Part shown: positions 1 through 8,438 of the stretch, piece after piece | Numbering within the stretch: position 1 is the first letter of the stretch | Layout of the letters: every line of letters begins with the position of its first letter | DNA from: Oceaniferula marina | GTDB taxonomy: Bacteria > Verrucomicrobiota > Verrucomicrobiia > Verrucomicrobiales > Akkermansiaceae | Direction of reading: 5' to 3' | DNA length: 64,000 nucleotides | Assembly (NCBI RefSeq): GCF_013391475.1 | Contig: NZ_JACBAZ010000004.1 | Span: 496,001 to 560,000, forward strand | The notes under the pieces: model-generated | The model's input: the letters and a program-made list of their open reading frames with translations, nothing else | Databases searched by the model: none | What the model was told of the DNA's origin: nothing | Made by a program: the position numbers and the translations under genes

Positions 1-431
1 CCATACACCTTATCCGAGTGCTCGACCAGTAAAGGAAGCAGGGAGTCAAACAATGCCGGATCTTTTCTAAACCTCGCGGTAACCGCAGCCTCTTCTTTTT
101 CCGCAAGAACAATCCGTTGCTCCAAACGTCGAAGCATCTCCATCATTTGCTTCCGTGCGCGTTCTTCTCGCAACTTGGCTAGCCGCTCAACATCTAACTT
201 AGACAATCGACGCCTCGGTTTCTGGCTCTGTTTTTTTTGCCTCTGCTTTTTTGCCTCTGCTCGTTCCTGCTCGCTCGGCATCGACAACTGAGCACTGAAC
301 AAATCCGGCTTCAGCAATGCGGTCACGCCAACAGCAAGTAAAACGATGCAGGTCACCACCCGGGCGACCCGGCGCCCGCGCTGCATCCGCCGTTCGATCG
401 GGTCGAGTTCTTTACTGGTTGTAAGCTTCAT
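1..431 (-). CDS. Membrane-anchored coiled-coil protein of the ExbBD operon, 3' end cut by window edge
   Basis: The minus-strand frame is open from an ATG at 429-431 to the window edge, giving about 143 residues. It begins MKLTTSKELDPIERRMQRGR, followed by one hydrophobic segment (about residues 23-38, VVTCIVLLAVGVTALL). A Lys/Arg/Gln/Glu-rich charged stretch (about 55-120) with coiled-coil character comes next. The start overlaps the upstream exbD by about 20 bases, so it is translationally linked to the ExbB-ExbD-ExbD operon. Position and topology resemble the periplasm-spanning partner (TonB or TolA-like) of an ExbBD motor, but the C-terminal domain that would decide this lies outside the window. 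No family is recognised from the visible part. Confidence 0.7.
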   Translation of the reverse strand, partial: MKLTTSKELDPIERRMQRGRRVARVVTCIVLLAVGVTALLKPDLFSAQLSMPSEQERAEAKKQRQKKQSQKPRRRLSKLDVERLAKLREERARKQMMEMLRRLEQRIVLAEKEEAAVTARFRKDPALFDSLLPLLVEHSDKVY

Positions 432-834
432 CGTATGTGCGCACACCCACGTTATTGATTTGATAGAAATTACAAAGATCGAGCACTTCGGCTACGTGAA
501 TGAACTTTGTCCGTTTGTCGCAATCGAGACGGATCCCCTGATCCTTATTCACCATCGCGATCTGCTCCAGGCTCTTTCGCAGTTGCATCCGTGAACTCAT
601 CACACCGTCAAAATAAAACCGGCCTTTGCGGTCGATGCCGATGACGGTGTCATCGTTGGGTTCGATCTCGATCGCCGCATTGGATACCGGCAATGAGATA
701 TCGATGTCTGCATTCTTTTTTTTCAGCATCGTGGTCACCAAAAAAAAGATCAGCAGCAAAAACACACAGTCGATCAATGGCGACATCGACACCTCGACGT
801 TATCTTCATCCCGATGCTTGTTCTTAATTTTCAT
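412..834 (-). CDS. ExbD/TolR-family biopolymer transport protein (second copy)
   Basis: The 140-residue protein has the standard ExbD layout: a short charged cytoplasmic N-terminus, one transmembrane helix (about residues 19-38, PLIDCVFLLLIFFLVTTMLK) and a periplasmic domain. The Asp in SPLIDCVF is the conserved proton-pathway residue of ExbD/TolR. With ExbB-type channels these proteins couple the proton motive force to work at the outer membrane. It overlaps the preceding exbD paralogue by about 11 bases and the following coiled-coil gene by about 20 bases, so it sits in a tight operon. The transmembrane region is nearly identical to that of its upstream paralogue, while the periplasmic domains have diverged, suggesting a tandem duplication and possibly a heteromeric ExbD. 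Confidence 0.93.
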   Translation of the reverse strand: MKIKNKHRDEDNVEVSMSPLIDCVFLLLIFFLVTTMLKKKNADIDISLPVSNAAIEIEPNDDTVIGIDRKGRFYFDGVMSSRMQLRKSLEQIAMVNKDQGIRLDCDKRTKFIHVAEVLDLCNFYQINNVGVRTYDEAYNQ

Positions 835-1306
835 CTTTCTCCTTTCGGTAAATCGATTGAAAATTATCGGAGTCCGAATAGGTCTTCACGTTGGAAAACC
901 CTTGGATCGTACAAACGTCAAAGACCCGCAAGACATCCTGAAACTCCACATCTTTCTGCACCTGGATTACCAAGGGACGATTCTTTTTTCCTTCCGCCAC
1001 CAAGATTTTCAGATAAGCTGGTAAATCCGGAACATCCACATAAGTGATCCTGCCAAAGGCATCACGTTGTTTCAAAGGACGTTTGATGGTCCCCTGCTTG
1101 GTCAGGCCGATGTACATGGTATCGGACTTCACCGTATCCGCCACGCTCAGCACAGCATCCGGCTGGCGGATCGGGATACGCCGCTCGGTCTTCTTCAACA
1201 TCGTGGTCACCAGAAAAAAGATCAGCAGCAAAAATACACAGTCGATCAATGGGGACATTGAGACGTCCACATCGTCATCGAGTTCTTTGGACCGTTTAAT
1301 CTGCAC
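824..1306 (-). CDS. ExbD/TolR-family biopolymer transport protein (first copy)
   Basis: ExbD-family protein with the motif VSMSPLIDCVFLLLIFFLVT near the N-terminus, carrying the conserved transmembrane Asp, and a periplasmic domain of about 110 residues. I place the start at a GTG (1304-1306). It gives an N-terminus (MQIKRSKELDDDVDV) parallel to the downstream paralogue (MKIKNKHRDEDNVEV), and AGGA lies 7 bases upstream. An upstream in-frame ATG at 1372 would add 22 residues and overlap exbB, which looks less likely. The periplasmic domain has an extra segment (PLKQRDAFGRITYVDVP) compared with the second copy. The upstream gene is exbB, as in Tol/Exb motors. Confidence 0.92.
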   Translation of the reverse strand: MQIKRSKELDDDVDVSMSPLIDCVFLLLIFFLVTTMLKKTERRIPIRQPDAVLSVADTVKSDTMYIGLTKQGTIKRPLKQRDAFGRITYVDVPDLPAYLKILVAEGKKNRPLVIQVQKDVEFQDVLRVFDVCTIQGFSNVKTYSDSDNFQSIYRKEKDEN

Positions 1307-1347
1307 AACGCAATCCTGGTTCAGCTCATCATCTTCCCAAGTGCAAG

Positions 1348-2106
1348 CTAACGCACTTTCTTCCCAAACCATGCACGCTGGACCCGATCCAAATCAGCCT
1401 CCAACTTGTCAGACAGACTCCCCAAACGCACTTTGAAATAATGAAACGCCGCCAAGGAAGGAATCGCGATAATCAAACCCACTGCCGTGGTGATCAGGGC
1501 CTTGCCAATCGAGTCACCCAATACCAGGGCAGCCTCACTGCTGTCGGTGAGTTTGGAAAACTTGGCAAAAGCTTCAATCATTCCGATCATGGTCCCGAGT
1601 AGACCTAACAATGGAGCCAAGGTTGCAACCACCCCGAGGCTGTAAACTCTTCGGCGGTGGCTTTCGATATCGCGACCGGCAAGATCGCCGGCCATCTCCA
1701 CTATTTCCGATGACTCATATTCGTTATGTTCCGCCATGTGATTCACCACCTTGGTGAAAGATGATGGTTTTTCCTGATAGAGTGTTTTAGCGGCATCCTC
1801 CCCCTCGATGGGGTCAACCGCCATCGCCACATTGACCACCTCGGGAGAAGCAAGCACATTGGATGAACGCATATTGATCAAACGCTCAATGACAAAAAGC
1901 ACTGCAGCCAGAGCCAACACCAGCAAAGCAATCCCGGTCCCGCCACCCTTTTGTAACTCAGCCATCCAGTCGATGGATGCCTGCATCTGATCAGAGGCAA
2001 GATCATCATTTCCGGCATAACATTGTTGGCGAAGAACAAGTAACCCTGCAAACGTGAGCACCCCCATCAGAATCGAACGTGAATTTTTCATAACATTGGT
2101 AAACAA
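1348..2106 (-). CDS. MotA/TolQ/ExbB proton channel family protein
   Basis: The 252-residue protein is the proton-channel subunit that pairs with ExbD. It has a cleavable-type signal (residues about 12-32, ending QQCYAGND), a helix at about 53-72 (GGTGIALLVLALAAVLFVIE) and two long helices in the conserved C-terminal part. These hold the motifs VVATLAPLLGLLGTMIGMI and GDSIGKALITTAVGLIIAIP typical of the ExbB/TolQ family. The signal-peptide-like extension and periplasmic N-terminal segment are longer than in E. coli ExbB. It is the first gene of a minus-strand operon followed by two exbD genes; the 211 bases upstream (2107-2317) separate it from the divergent sppA and should hold both promoters. 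Confidence 0.94.
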   Translation of the reverse strand: MFTNVMKNSRSILMGVLTFAGLLVLRQQCYAGNDDLASDQMQASIDWMAELQKGGGTGIALLVLALAAVLFVIERLINMRSSNVLASPEVVNVAMAVDPIEGEDAAKTLYQEKPSSFTKVVNHMAEHNEYESSEIVEMAGDLAGRDIESHRRRVYSLGVVATLAPLLGLLGTMIGMIEAFAKFSKLTDSSEAALVLGDSIGKALITTAVGLIIAIPSLAAFHYFKVRLGSLSDKLEADLDRVQRAWFGKKVR

Positions 2107-2317
2107 CCGGACAAGAGGATAAGCTACTGACCATTTAGAAAGCTCTCCTCGAAACTCGGAGACGACCCTTCATCCGGATTTACCGGAATGACCGACACCC
2201 GTCCTGGCATTTGTTTAATTAATTCCACAAGATTTAACCCCTGGACGGCCGAGTGCCCCACATGGAAAATCATTTTTTCTCTTCGACTCCCACCCGAATA
2301 TAACGCATCTTGCCTGC

Positions 2318-4111
2318 ATGAAGTCGTTCATTACTTTTATTTTTTCTCTCAGCTTGCTGCTTGCCCATGCGGATGAGAAAAAAGCAATCGTCGCCGTCTA
2401 TGATCTGGAAGGAAACATCACCGAAAGCGGCCAGGGAAGTGGCGGACTGTTCGGGCTGGGAGGCGACGGCCGCCGACCACTGACCCATTTCGACCTTGTC
2501 CGCAGCATGAAACAAGCCGCAGAAGACGAACGCGTCAAAGGCGTTGTGCTCGACCTCGGAGGTGCCGGACTCAGCCTGGCACAGCTTCAGGAAATACACC
2601 GCTGCCTGCAGAGCATCCGAAAAGCTGGTAAAGACGTCTGGTTCTACACCGAAAGCTTAAACAACGGCACCGCCCTCATCGGCGCGGCAGCCAACCACTT
2701 CACCCTGCTACCGGAAGGCAACGTCATGCTCACCGGTATGTATTCCGAATCGATGTATTTCAAAGGCCTACTCGACAAAGTGGGAGTCAAAGCCGAGGTC
2801 ATCCACATCGGTGACTTTAAAAGTGCTGGCGAAACTTTCTACCGGACCGGCCCCAGCGAGTATGCCCAAAAACAATCCGACCTTCTCTTCGATTCCATCT
2901 ACGGTCAAATCCTCGGCACCCTGAGCCAAGGCCGAAAAATCAAAGCGAAGGAGCTTCAACAACTCATCGACCAAGGGCTCATTAGCCCGCAACAAGCGAA
3001 AGAAGTGGGCCTCGTCGATGCGTTGAAGTACCGGACCGATTTTGTTAGTGGCATCCGTGCCCACTATGGTGAAGGCACCAGCTTCGACCGCACATACGCC
3101 CTCCCCGATCTCGATGGACCGGACATCAACAGCTTTATGGATGTCATGAAACTCGCCTTCCAATCCGGCAAGTCCAAAAAGCGCCGCAAAGACTACCTCG
3201 CCGTCGTTGCCCTGGAAGGCAACATCACCGACGCTTCGGTCGCTCCCGTCCGCAAGGAGGTTCTCAAACTCGCCAAAGATGACAAATGCCTCGGACTGGT
3301 TCTCCGGGTCAATTCCCCCGGAGGGTCCGCCCTCGCCAGCGACGTGCTCTGGGAGGCCACCGATGAGTTTAAAGCCAGCAACAAACCCTTCGTCGTTTCC
3401 ATGGGAGCCGTGGCCGCATCCGGAGGCTACTACGTCAGTGCCGGAGCCGACCACATATTCGCCGAAACGGGAACCATCACCGGATCCATCGGCGTGGTCG
3501 GCATGAAATTCGTGCTCGGAGGCGCGATGGAAAAACTGGGTATCACCGTGCATACCAGCCAACGCGGAAAGAATGCGGGGCTGATGAACATGCACCGCCC
3601 CTACACACCCGAAGAAACCACCATCATCCGCAAATCCATGCTCGACGTCTACGCCACCTTTAAAAAACGGATCACCGACGGCCGGGGTGACCGCATCGTC
3701 GGAGACCTGGAACAACTCGCCGGCGGGAGAGTTTATTCAGGCCAGGACGCACTGAAAATCGGTCTGATCGATAAGATCGGAGGGCTCAATGAAGCCATCG
3801 CCCATGTGGCAACCTTGGCTGAACTCGAACCAGACAGCTACGACGTCCACCTCACCCCGGCTCCGAAAAGCGGGATTGAGGGCATGTTTGCCGGACCGGA
3901 AAAACCGGACAAAGATGGAGAGTTCATTCAGGCAGGCCATGCACAGCGTCCGGCCAACCTTCTCCAGCAACAAATCATGAACTCTCCCAGCCTGCAAATG
4001 CTGACGGTGGACCAACGGCAGTCGCTTGAGCAATTCATCAAGCGGATTCAAGCCTACTCAGAGCATCACATCCTCCTCATCGGGCAAGATTTCACCATCC
4101 CCACGCTCTAA
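2318..4111 (+). CDS. sppA: Signal peptide peptidase SppA, 67K type (S49 family)
   Basis: The 597-residue protein matches the two-domain, roughly 67-kDa form of SppA, an envelope serine protease that cleaves remnant signal peptides. An N-terminal hydrophobic signal or anchor occupies residues 3-17. The first S49-like half contains DFKSAGETFYRTGPS, in the place of the catalytic Lys of the dimeric enzyme. The second half holds VNSPGGSALASD and AVAASGGYYVSAGAD, the latter with the nucleophilic Ser of the GASGGYY-type motif. GTITGSIGVVG is also typical. The ATG at 2318 is chosen because the signal peptide follows directly. Upstream is the divergent exbB; downstream, 30 bases away, is a small membrane protein that may be cotranscribed. 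Confidence 0.94.
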   Translation: MKSFITFIFSLSLLLAHADEKKAIVAVYDLEGNITESGQGSGGLFGLGGDGRRPLTHFDLVRSMKQAAEDERVKGVVLDLGGAGLSLAQLQEIHRCLQSIRKAGKDVWFYTESLNNGTALIGAAANHFTLLPEGNVMLTGMYSESMYFKGLLDKVGVKAEVIHIGDFKSAGETFYRTGPSEYAQKQSDLLFDSIYGQILGTLSQGRKIKAKELQQLIDQGLISPQQAKEVGLVDALKYRTDFVSGIRAHYGEGTSFDRTYALPDLDGPDINSFMDVMKLAFQSGKSKKRRKDYLAVVALEGNITDASVAPVRKEVLKLAKDDKCLGLVLRVNSPGGSALASDVLWEATDEFKASNKPFVVSMGAVAASGGYYVSAGADHIFAETGTITGSIGVVGMKFVLGGAMEKLGITVHTSQRGKNAGLMNMHRPYTPEETTIIRKSMLDVYATFKKRITDGRGDRIVGDLEQLAGGRVYSGQDALKIGLIDKIGGLNEAIAHVATLAELEPDSYDVHLTPAPKSGIEGMFAGPEKPDKDGEFIQAGHAQRPANLLQQQIMNSPSLQMLTVDQRQSLEQFIKRIQAYSEHHILLIGQDFTIPTL

Positions 4112-4141
4112 TCCCACTCCTCACAACCACCAGACCACCCC

Positions 4142-4723
4142 ATGGCCAAACAACGCAAAGGGTGCGGATTGCTCATCAGCGCACTCGTTCTCTTCCTCCT
4201 CTCCGGAGGGCTCGCCGCCTACCTCGGTTACGGTGCCTATAACTCGGGGAAAAAGTTCAACGCCCAACTCTCGGAAGGCACCCGGTTCACTACCCCCGAG
4301 CACCTGCAATACAAGGCGGAGGAACATACCAGCATCAGCGTATGGATCGAAGGCGGAAACAGTGAGTCCCCCCTGCCGACGCAGCTCCTGGTCAGGGACA
4401 CCGCCAGTGGTCAAAGCGTCGAAGTACACCCGTCCAAAGGGTCAACCACAGCATTCAACCACCATCTGATCGCCACCTTCCCGGTCGAAAAAGGCCACTT
4501 CTATCAGGTAGCAGAAAACAAGCTTCCCGATGGCCACACCTTGATCCTTGCAAACGTCGACCCCAACGGGGTCCTGGGCCTGGTGGGCAGAATTTTGGGG
4601 GCGGTCTTCGGCGGAGGAGCCATTGCCTTTCTCGGTCTGGTTCTGGGAATCATCGGAGCGATTCTCTACTTTAGCAGCAAACCTGCCGACGAGCAGACCC
4701 AGCCCATACCACCGCTGGTGTAA
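4142..4723 (+). CDS. Two-TM membrane protein of unknown function
   Basis: A 193-residue protein not recognised as a named family. An N-terminal helix (about residues 8-34, CGLLISALVLFLLSGGLAAY) and a long glycine-rich hydrophobic C-terminal segment (about 143-178, ending GLVLGIIGAILYF) flank a soluble region of about 100 residues. That region is rich in beta-prone segments (SVWIEGGNSES, PTQLLVRDTASG, SVEVHPSK). The arrangement resembles small membrane proteins with an extracytoplasmic beta domain. It starts 30 bases after sppA and may share its transcript. Function unknown. Confidence 0.8.
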   Translation: MAKQRKGCGLLISALVLFLLSGGLAAYLGYGAYNSGKKFNAQLSEGTRFTTPEHLQYKAEEHTSISVWIEGGNSESPLPTQLLVRDTASGQSVEVHPSKGSTTAFNHHLIATFPVEKGHFYQVAENKLPDGHTLILANVDPNGVLGLVGRILGAVFGGGAIAFLGLVLGIIGAILYFSSKPADEQTQPIPPLV

Positions 4724-4852
4724 GACGGGCTTTTTCGTCGCTGACGATTGACATTTCGCCCAGCTCTGACAACTTCCCCGCGGCTGGCACCATCAGCAGT
4801 CAGCTACCATTTCTTCAAATTCTCAAACCACCAACCCACCAGTCAACTCACC

Positions 4853-6232
4853 ATGTATGATCTTATTGTCATCGGAGGCGGCCCTGCCGGATACGTCGGA
4901 GCCATTCGCGGAGCCCAACTCGGAAAAAAAGTAGCCGTCGTCGAAGCCGACAAACCAGGTGGAACCTGCCTGAACTGGGGCTGTATTCCCACCAAAGCAC
5001 TCCTCAAAAATGCCGAGGTTTACCAGACGATGACCAAAAAAGCATCAGCTTTCGGTCTCTCGTTTGATAACCTGAGCTACGACTGGTCGAAAGTGGTCGG
5101 TCGTTCACGCAAAGTCTCCGAACGGCTTGCGGGTGGTATTGGCTTCCTGTTCAAAAAGAACAAGGTCGACTACGTTCCCGGTTACGGATCACTTCTCGGC
5201 AGTAACAAAGTTGAAGTCACTGCAGCCGATGGCAGCAAACAAGTCATCGAAGGGAAGAACATTCTGGTTGCCACAGGCTGTAAAAGCCGTGAGCTGCCAC
5301 CACTTCCACACAATGGAAAATCGGTCATCAGCTCCAAAGAAGCCATGGTGCTTGCTGAGCAGCCGAAGGAAATGATCATCATCGGAGCCGGCGCCATCGG
5401 AGTTGAGTTCGCCTATATTTACAATGCTTTTGGCACCAAGGTCACCATCATCGAAATGCTGCCAACCCTGCTCCCGGTTGAAGACGACGAAGTAGGCAAA
5501 GAGCTGCAGAAATCCTTTACCAAACAAGGCGTCCGCTGCCTGACCGACACCAAGTGTGTCAACTTCAAGGACAACGGAACCTCCGTCTCTATCGATGTCG
5601 AAGGCCCCAAGGGCAACGAAACCATCACCGCCGATACCTGCCTCGTCGCGATCGGCGTCCAGCCGGTTCTTCCCGGAGGACAGCAGCCAGAGCTCTGCGA
5701 GCGAGGCTTCATCAAAGTGGGCGACCGTTACGAAACCTCACTGCCAAACGTTTACGCCTGCGGCGACATCTCCGGCCCACCATGGCTTGCTCACACCGCC
5801 AGCTTCGAAGCCATTCAGGCGGTTGAAGGTATGTTTGTCGAGGGGCACACACCCCGTCATGTGGGCAACTTCCCAGGCTGCACCTACTGCAACCCTCAGG
5901 TTGCCTCCGTGGGTAAAACCGAGCGCGCACTCAAGGAAGAAGGCATTGACTACAAAGTCGGCAAGTTCCCCTACGCCGCCATCGGTAAAGCGCAGGCATC
6001 TGCCAATGCAGAAGGCTTTGTCAAACTACTCTTCGGTAAGGAACACGGCGAACTGCTCGGTGCTCACATCATCGGAGAAAATGCCACCGAACTGATCGCT
6101 GAAATGGGACTGGCCCTGGAGATGGAACTCACCTCCGAGGAAATCCACTCCACCATCCACGCGCACCCAACGCTGGCCGAAGCCATCCATGAGGCCACGC
6201 TCGACGCTGACGGACACGCGATTCACTTCTAA
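4853..6232 (+). CDS. lpdA: Dihydrolipoyl dehydrogenase (E3)
   Basis: The 459-residue flavoprotein disulfide reductase reoxidises dihydrolipoamide in 2-oxo acid dehydrogenase or glycine cleavage complexes, passing electrons to NAD+. The start at 4853 (MYDLIVIGGGPAG) puts the FAD-binding GxGxxG at the N-terminus as usual; an upstream in-frame extension has no homology character. Redox-active Cys39 and Cys44 lie in GGTCLNWGCIPTK. A second dinucleotide-binding motif (IIIGAGAIGVEFAYIY) and the C-terminal active-site His-Glu (HAHPTLAEAIHE) are intact. No E1 or E2 genes are adjacent, so the complex it serves is unknown. A strong terminator follows at 6285. Confidence 0.96.
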   Translation: MYDLIVIGGGPAGYVGAIRGAQLGKKVAVVEADKPGGTCLNWGCIPTKALLKNAEVYQTMTKKASAFGLSFDNLSYDWSKVVGRSRKVSERLAGGIGFLFKKNKVDYVPGYGSLLGSNKVEVTAADGSKQVIEGKNILVATGCKSRELPPLPHNGKSVISSKEAMVLAEQPKEMIIIGAGAIGVEFAYIYNAFGTKVTIIEMLPTLLPVEDDEVGKELQKSFTKQGVRCLTDTKCVNFKDNGTSVSIDVEGPKGNETITADTCLVAIGVQPVLPGGQQPELCERGFIKVGDRYETSLPNVYACGDISGPPWLAHTASFEAIQAVEGMFVEGHTPRHVGNFPGCTYCNPQVASVGKTERALKEEGIDYKVGKFPYAAIGKAQASANAEGFVKLLFGKEHGELLGAHIIGENATELIAEMGLALEMELTSEEIHSTIHAHPTLAEAIHEATLDADGHAIHF

Positions 6233-6284
6233 TCGGACAAGCTCTCAATGCGTTAAGCTCACGGACTCATCGTCCAACATTTTC

Positions 6285-6317
6285 AAGCGGGACCCCGGGC
6301 TGGGGTTCCGCTTTTTT
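6285..6317 (+). terminator. Rho-independent terminator after lpdA
   Basis: A 12-bp stem (AAGCGGGACCCC paired with GGGGTTCCGCTT, one G-U pair) encloses a 5-base loop and is followed by six T. It ends transcription of lpdA before the GYF_2 gene. Confidence 0.88.
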
Positions 6318-6375
6318 GCTTCACAGAGACCCCGATTTGTTGGATGTTAGCCTACACACTTAACCGATCCTACCC

Positions 6376-7395
6376 ATGAGTAACACCCAAGAATGGCATT
6401 ACACCGATTCGTCCGGACAACAACAAGGTCCAATCAGCGCAGACGCGCTCCAACAGCTGGCGATCAACGGCAGCATCACCACCGAAACCCAGGTCTGGAC
6501 CGAAGGCATGGATGAATGGGCACCAGCCAGCCAAGTCGAAGGCCTGATTTCCGAGCAAGCCCCCGCTCCCGACACCCACGCCCACGAACCCCAAATCAAC
6601 CTCAGCCCCCAAGCATCAGGCATCAATCTCGGGCCGAGTATTCAGGCAAAACCCATGGGACAATCACTCACCACCCAATACAGCCAACCGAAAAAAAGCC
6701 CGGCCAAATGGATTGTCTCAGCCGTCATCCTTGCTCTCGCCATCGCAGGTGGCATCTACCTCGCCAATTCCGGAGGTGATGACGAACCCAAAACCACCCT
6801 CGGTCTCGAAACCTACACCAAAGCCAACGAACGTCTCAGCGCTTGTAAAACCGGATCCGCCTTCGGCAACAGCAGTCATGCCGGAACCATCGGCAAACAA
6901 TTCCTCGCGACCATCAACCCACCCAAAGCAAAAGCTGAAAGCGACGCCGCCGCGGCCACCATGAAGGAAGCCAGCAACAACGACAAAAAGAGCTCAGAAG
7001 CCAATGCTTCCGACGACGCCGAGAAAAAACCATCTGCACCAGAGAAAATCGAATTGGCGCTCCATTGCCAGACATCCGAAGTCGACGGTGAGAAGGCGGT
7101 CGCCCTACTCATCAAGATTCCAAACCTCCACAATCTCGACCCGGCAGCAAAGCAGGCCCTGCTGGACAGGCTCTGGGCAAGCGCCAGGCTTTCCCTCGCC
7201 AATACCCCCTATGGCAACGATCAAACCAAACTGCTGGTTGCGCTGCGTGGCCTGACCAGCTACGACTGCCTGATGAGCGGAGTCCCGGCCATGACCCAAG
7301 CGCCGGAAAAACAACCCCGTGAGGGCCTTGCCAAAACCTGGAAAGGCAAGGATGCCGAGCTAAAGCTTCCTCCATTTTTTATTGAAAAACAATAG
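6376..7395 (+). CDS. GYF_2 (DUF4339) domain single-pass membrane protein
   Basis: The 339-residue protein begins with a GYF_2 domain (residues 5-56; WHYTDSSGQQQGPIS, then VWTEGMDEWAPAS), a fold expected to bind proline-rich peptides. A Pro/Gln-rich linker, one transmembrane helix (about 112-131, IVSAVILALAIAGGIYLA) and an extracytoplasmic Ala/Lys/Glu-rich region with an unrecognised C-terminal domain (about 225-339) follow. The N-terminal half is paralogous to the next two genes, while the C-terminal parts differ. Function unknown; bacterial GYF_2 proteins are usually membrane proteins with the GYF on the cytoplasmic side. Confidence 0.85.
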   Translation: MSNTQEWHYTDSSGQQQGPISADALQQLAINGSITTETQVWTEGMDEWAPASQVEGLISEQAPAPDTHAHEPQINLSPQASGINLGPSIQAKPMGQSLTTQYSQPKKSPAKWIVSAVILALAIAGGIYLANSGGDDEPKTTLGLETYTKANERLSACKTGSAFGNSSHAGTIGKQFLATINPPKAKAESDAAAATMKEASNNDKKSSEANASDDAEKKPSAPEKIELALHCQTSEVDGEKAVALLIKIPNLHNLDPAAKQALLDRLWASARLSLANTPYGNDQTKLLVALRGLTSYDCLMSGVPAMTQAPEKQPREGLAKTWKGKDAELKLPPFFIEKQ

Positions 7396-7494
7396 ACCGG
7401 CTCTCCCTGAAACGATTCACCAAAACCATCGTTTTTTGCTTTTCCTGAAGCCCTCACTTTCCTTCAATAAGGCCAAGTCAACCCACCCTTATTT

Positions 7495-8334
7495 ATGAGC
7501 AATCCTCAAGAATGGTATTTTACCGATGCTGCCGGTCAACAAACCGGGCCAATCACCCCGGAACAACTGCAACAACTGGCCGCCAGCGGCCAGATCACCG
7601 CCGAAACCAACGTCTGGACCGAAGGCCTCGCCGAGTGGCTCCCAGCCACCCAGGTCGAAGGCTTGATCCCCGCTGCCCCAATGGCAGCAGCCGTACCGGC
7701 CCAAGCTCCCATGCAAGCAGCAGCCCCGGCTCAAGCGCTTGCAAGCAACCCCTATGCCAGCCCAGGCTACGGAGCGCAAGCAGCTCCCCAGGCTGGAGGT
7801 GACTACCCCATCCCCGTTGTCGGAAAAGCCAACTTCAAACTCTACGTGAGTCTCCTGCTTGGAGGCATCGCTCTCTTTATTGGCGGGGCTGCTCTCGCAG
7901 GCTCAGAGTCCACAGCAGGTCTCGGGGTTGCCCTGTTTTTCATCGGCGGCCTGATGATGATCTGGCCAGCCATTTTGAACTATGTTTTCCTCTACCGCAT
8001 CTGGGCCTTGATCCAACCCGGAGGGGCCAGCATCTCACCGGGTAAAGCCGTAGGCTTTCTCTTCATTCCCATCTTTGGTGCTATCTGGGCCTTTATCGTC
8101 CTCTTCAAGCTGCCAGGTGAATGGAACGAAATCACTTCCCGTTACAGCAACACGCAATCCGCCCCCAAACTCGGGATCGGCACCGTCTTTTGCCTGATTT
8201 TCATCCCCGTCATCGGATCCATCCTTTGGGTCGCGGAAATATCCAAAGCCATCAACTTTATGGTGAACGCTCGCATGATGCCCGTGCAGAACACCCAGCC
8301 TGCCGCCGGAGGTGGAGGCCTCAGCTTTTACTAA
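7495..8334 (+). CDS. GYF_2 (DUF4339) domain multi-pass membrane protein
   Basis: The 279-residue protein has an N-terminal GYF_2 domain (residues 5-56: WYFTDAAGQQTGPITPEQL and VWTEGLAEWLPATQVEG) very similar to the preceding gene. A low-complexity Ala/Pro/Gln linker (about 58-100) follows, then a membrane domain with about four helices (for example LYVSLLLGGIALFIGGAAL, IWPAILNYVFLYRIW, AVGFLFIPIFGAIWAFIVLF and GTVFCLIFIPVIGSILWVA). The membrane part resembles DUF4234- or DUF805-like helical domains but is not confidently assigned. It starts 99 bases after the first GYF_2 gene and is followed by a strong terminator, so genes one and two may be a transcript separate from gene three. Confidence 0.85.
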   Translation: MSNPQEWYFTDAAGQQTGPITPEQLQQLAASGQITAETNVWTEGLAEWLPATQVEGLIPAAPMAAAVPAQAPMQAAAPAQALASNPYASPGYGAQAAPQAGGDYPIPVVGKANFKLYVSLLLGGIALFIGGAALAGSESTAGLGVALFFIGGLMMIWPAILNYVFLYRIWALIQPGGASISPGKAVGFLFIPIFGAIWAFIVLFKLPGEWNEITSRYSNTQSAPKLGIGTVFCLIFIPVIGSILWVAEISKAINFMVNARMMPVQNTQPAAGGGGLSFY

Positions 8335-8353
8335 TCCCCACTTCTCCACTAGC

Positions 8354-8385
8354 CCCCAGTGGATGGATTTCCACTGGGGTTTTTC
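8354..8385 (+). terminator. Rho-independent terminator between second and third GYF_2 genes
   Basis: A perfect 10-bp stem (CCCCAGTGGA with TCCACTGGGG) around a 6-base loop is followed by TTTTTCTTTT. It insulates the third GYF_2 gene from the first two. Confidence 0.9.
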
Positions 8386-8438
8386 TTTTCATTCCCGCTG
8401 AGTGGTCTACATACAGCGCACCACATTCCCCACCTTTC

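Noticed and set aside
2768-3715. 315-codon minus-strand open frame opposite sppA
   Set aside because: It is the mirror of sppA codons; the plus-strand frame carries the signal peptide and all S49 motifs.
8121-8438. Longer N-terminus for the third GYF_2 gene
   Set aside because: The extension overlaps the second GYF_2 gene and a strong terminator; the GYF_2 domain begins right at ATG 8439.
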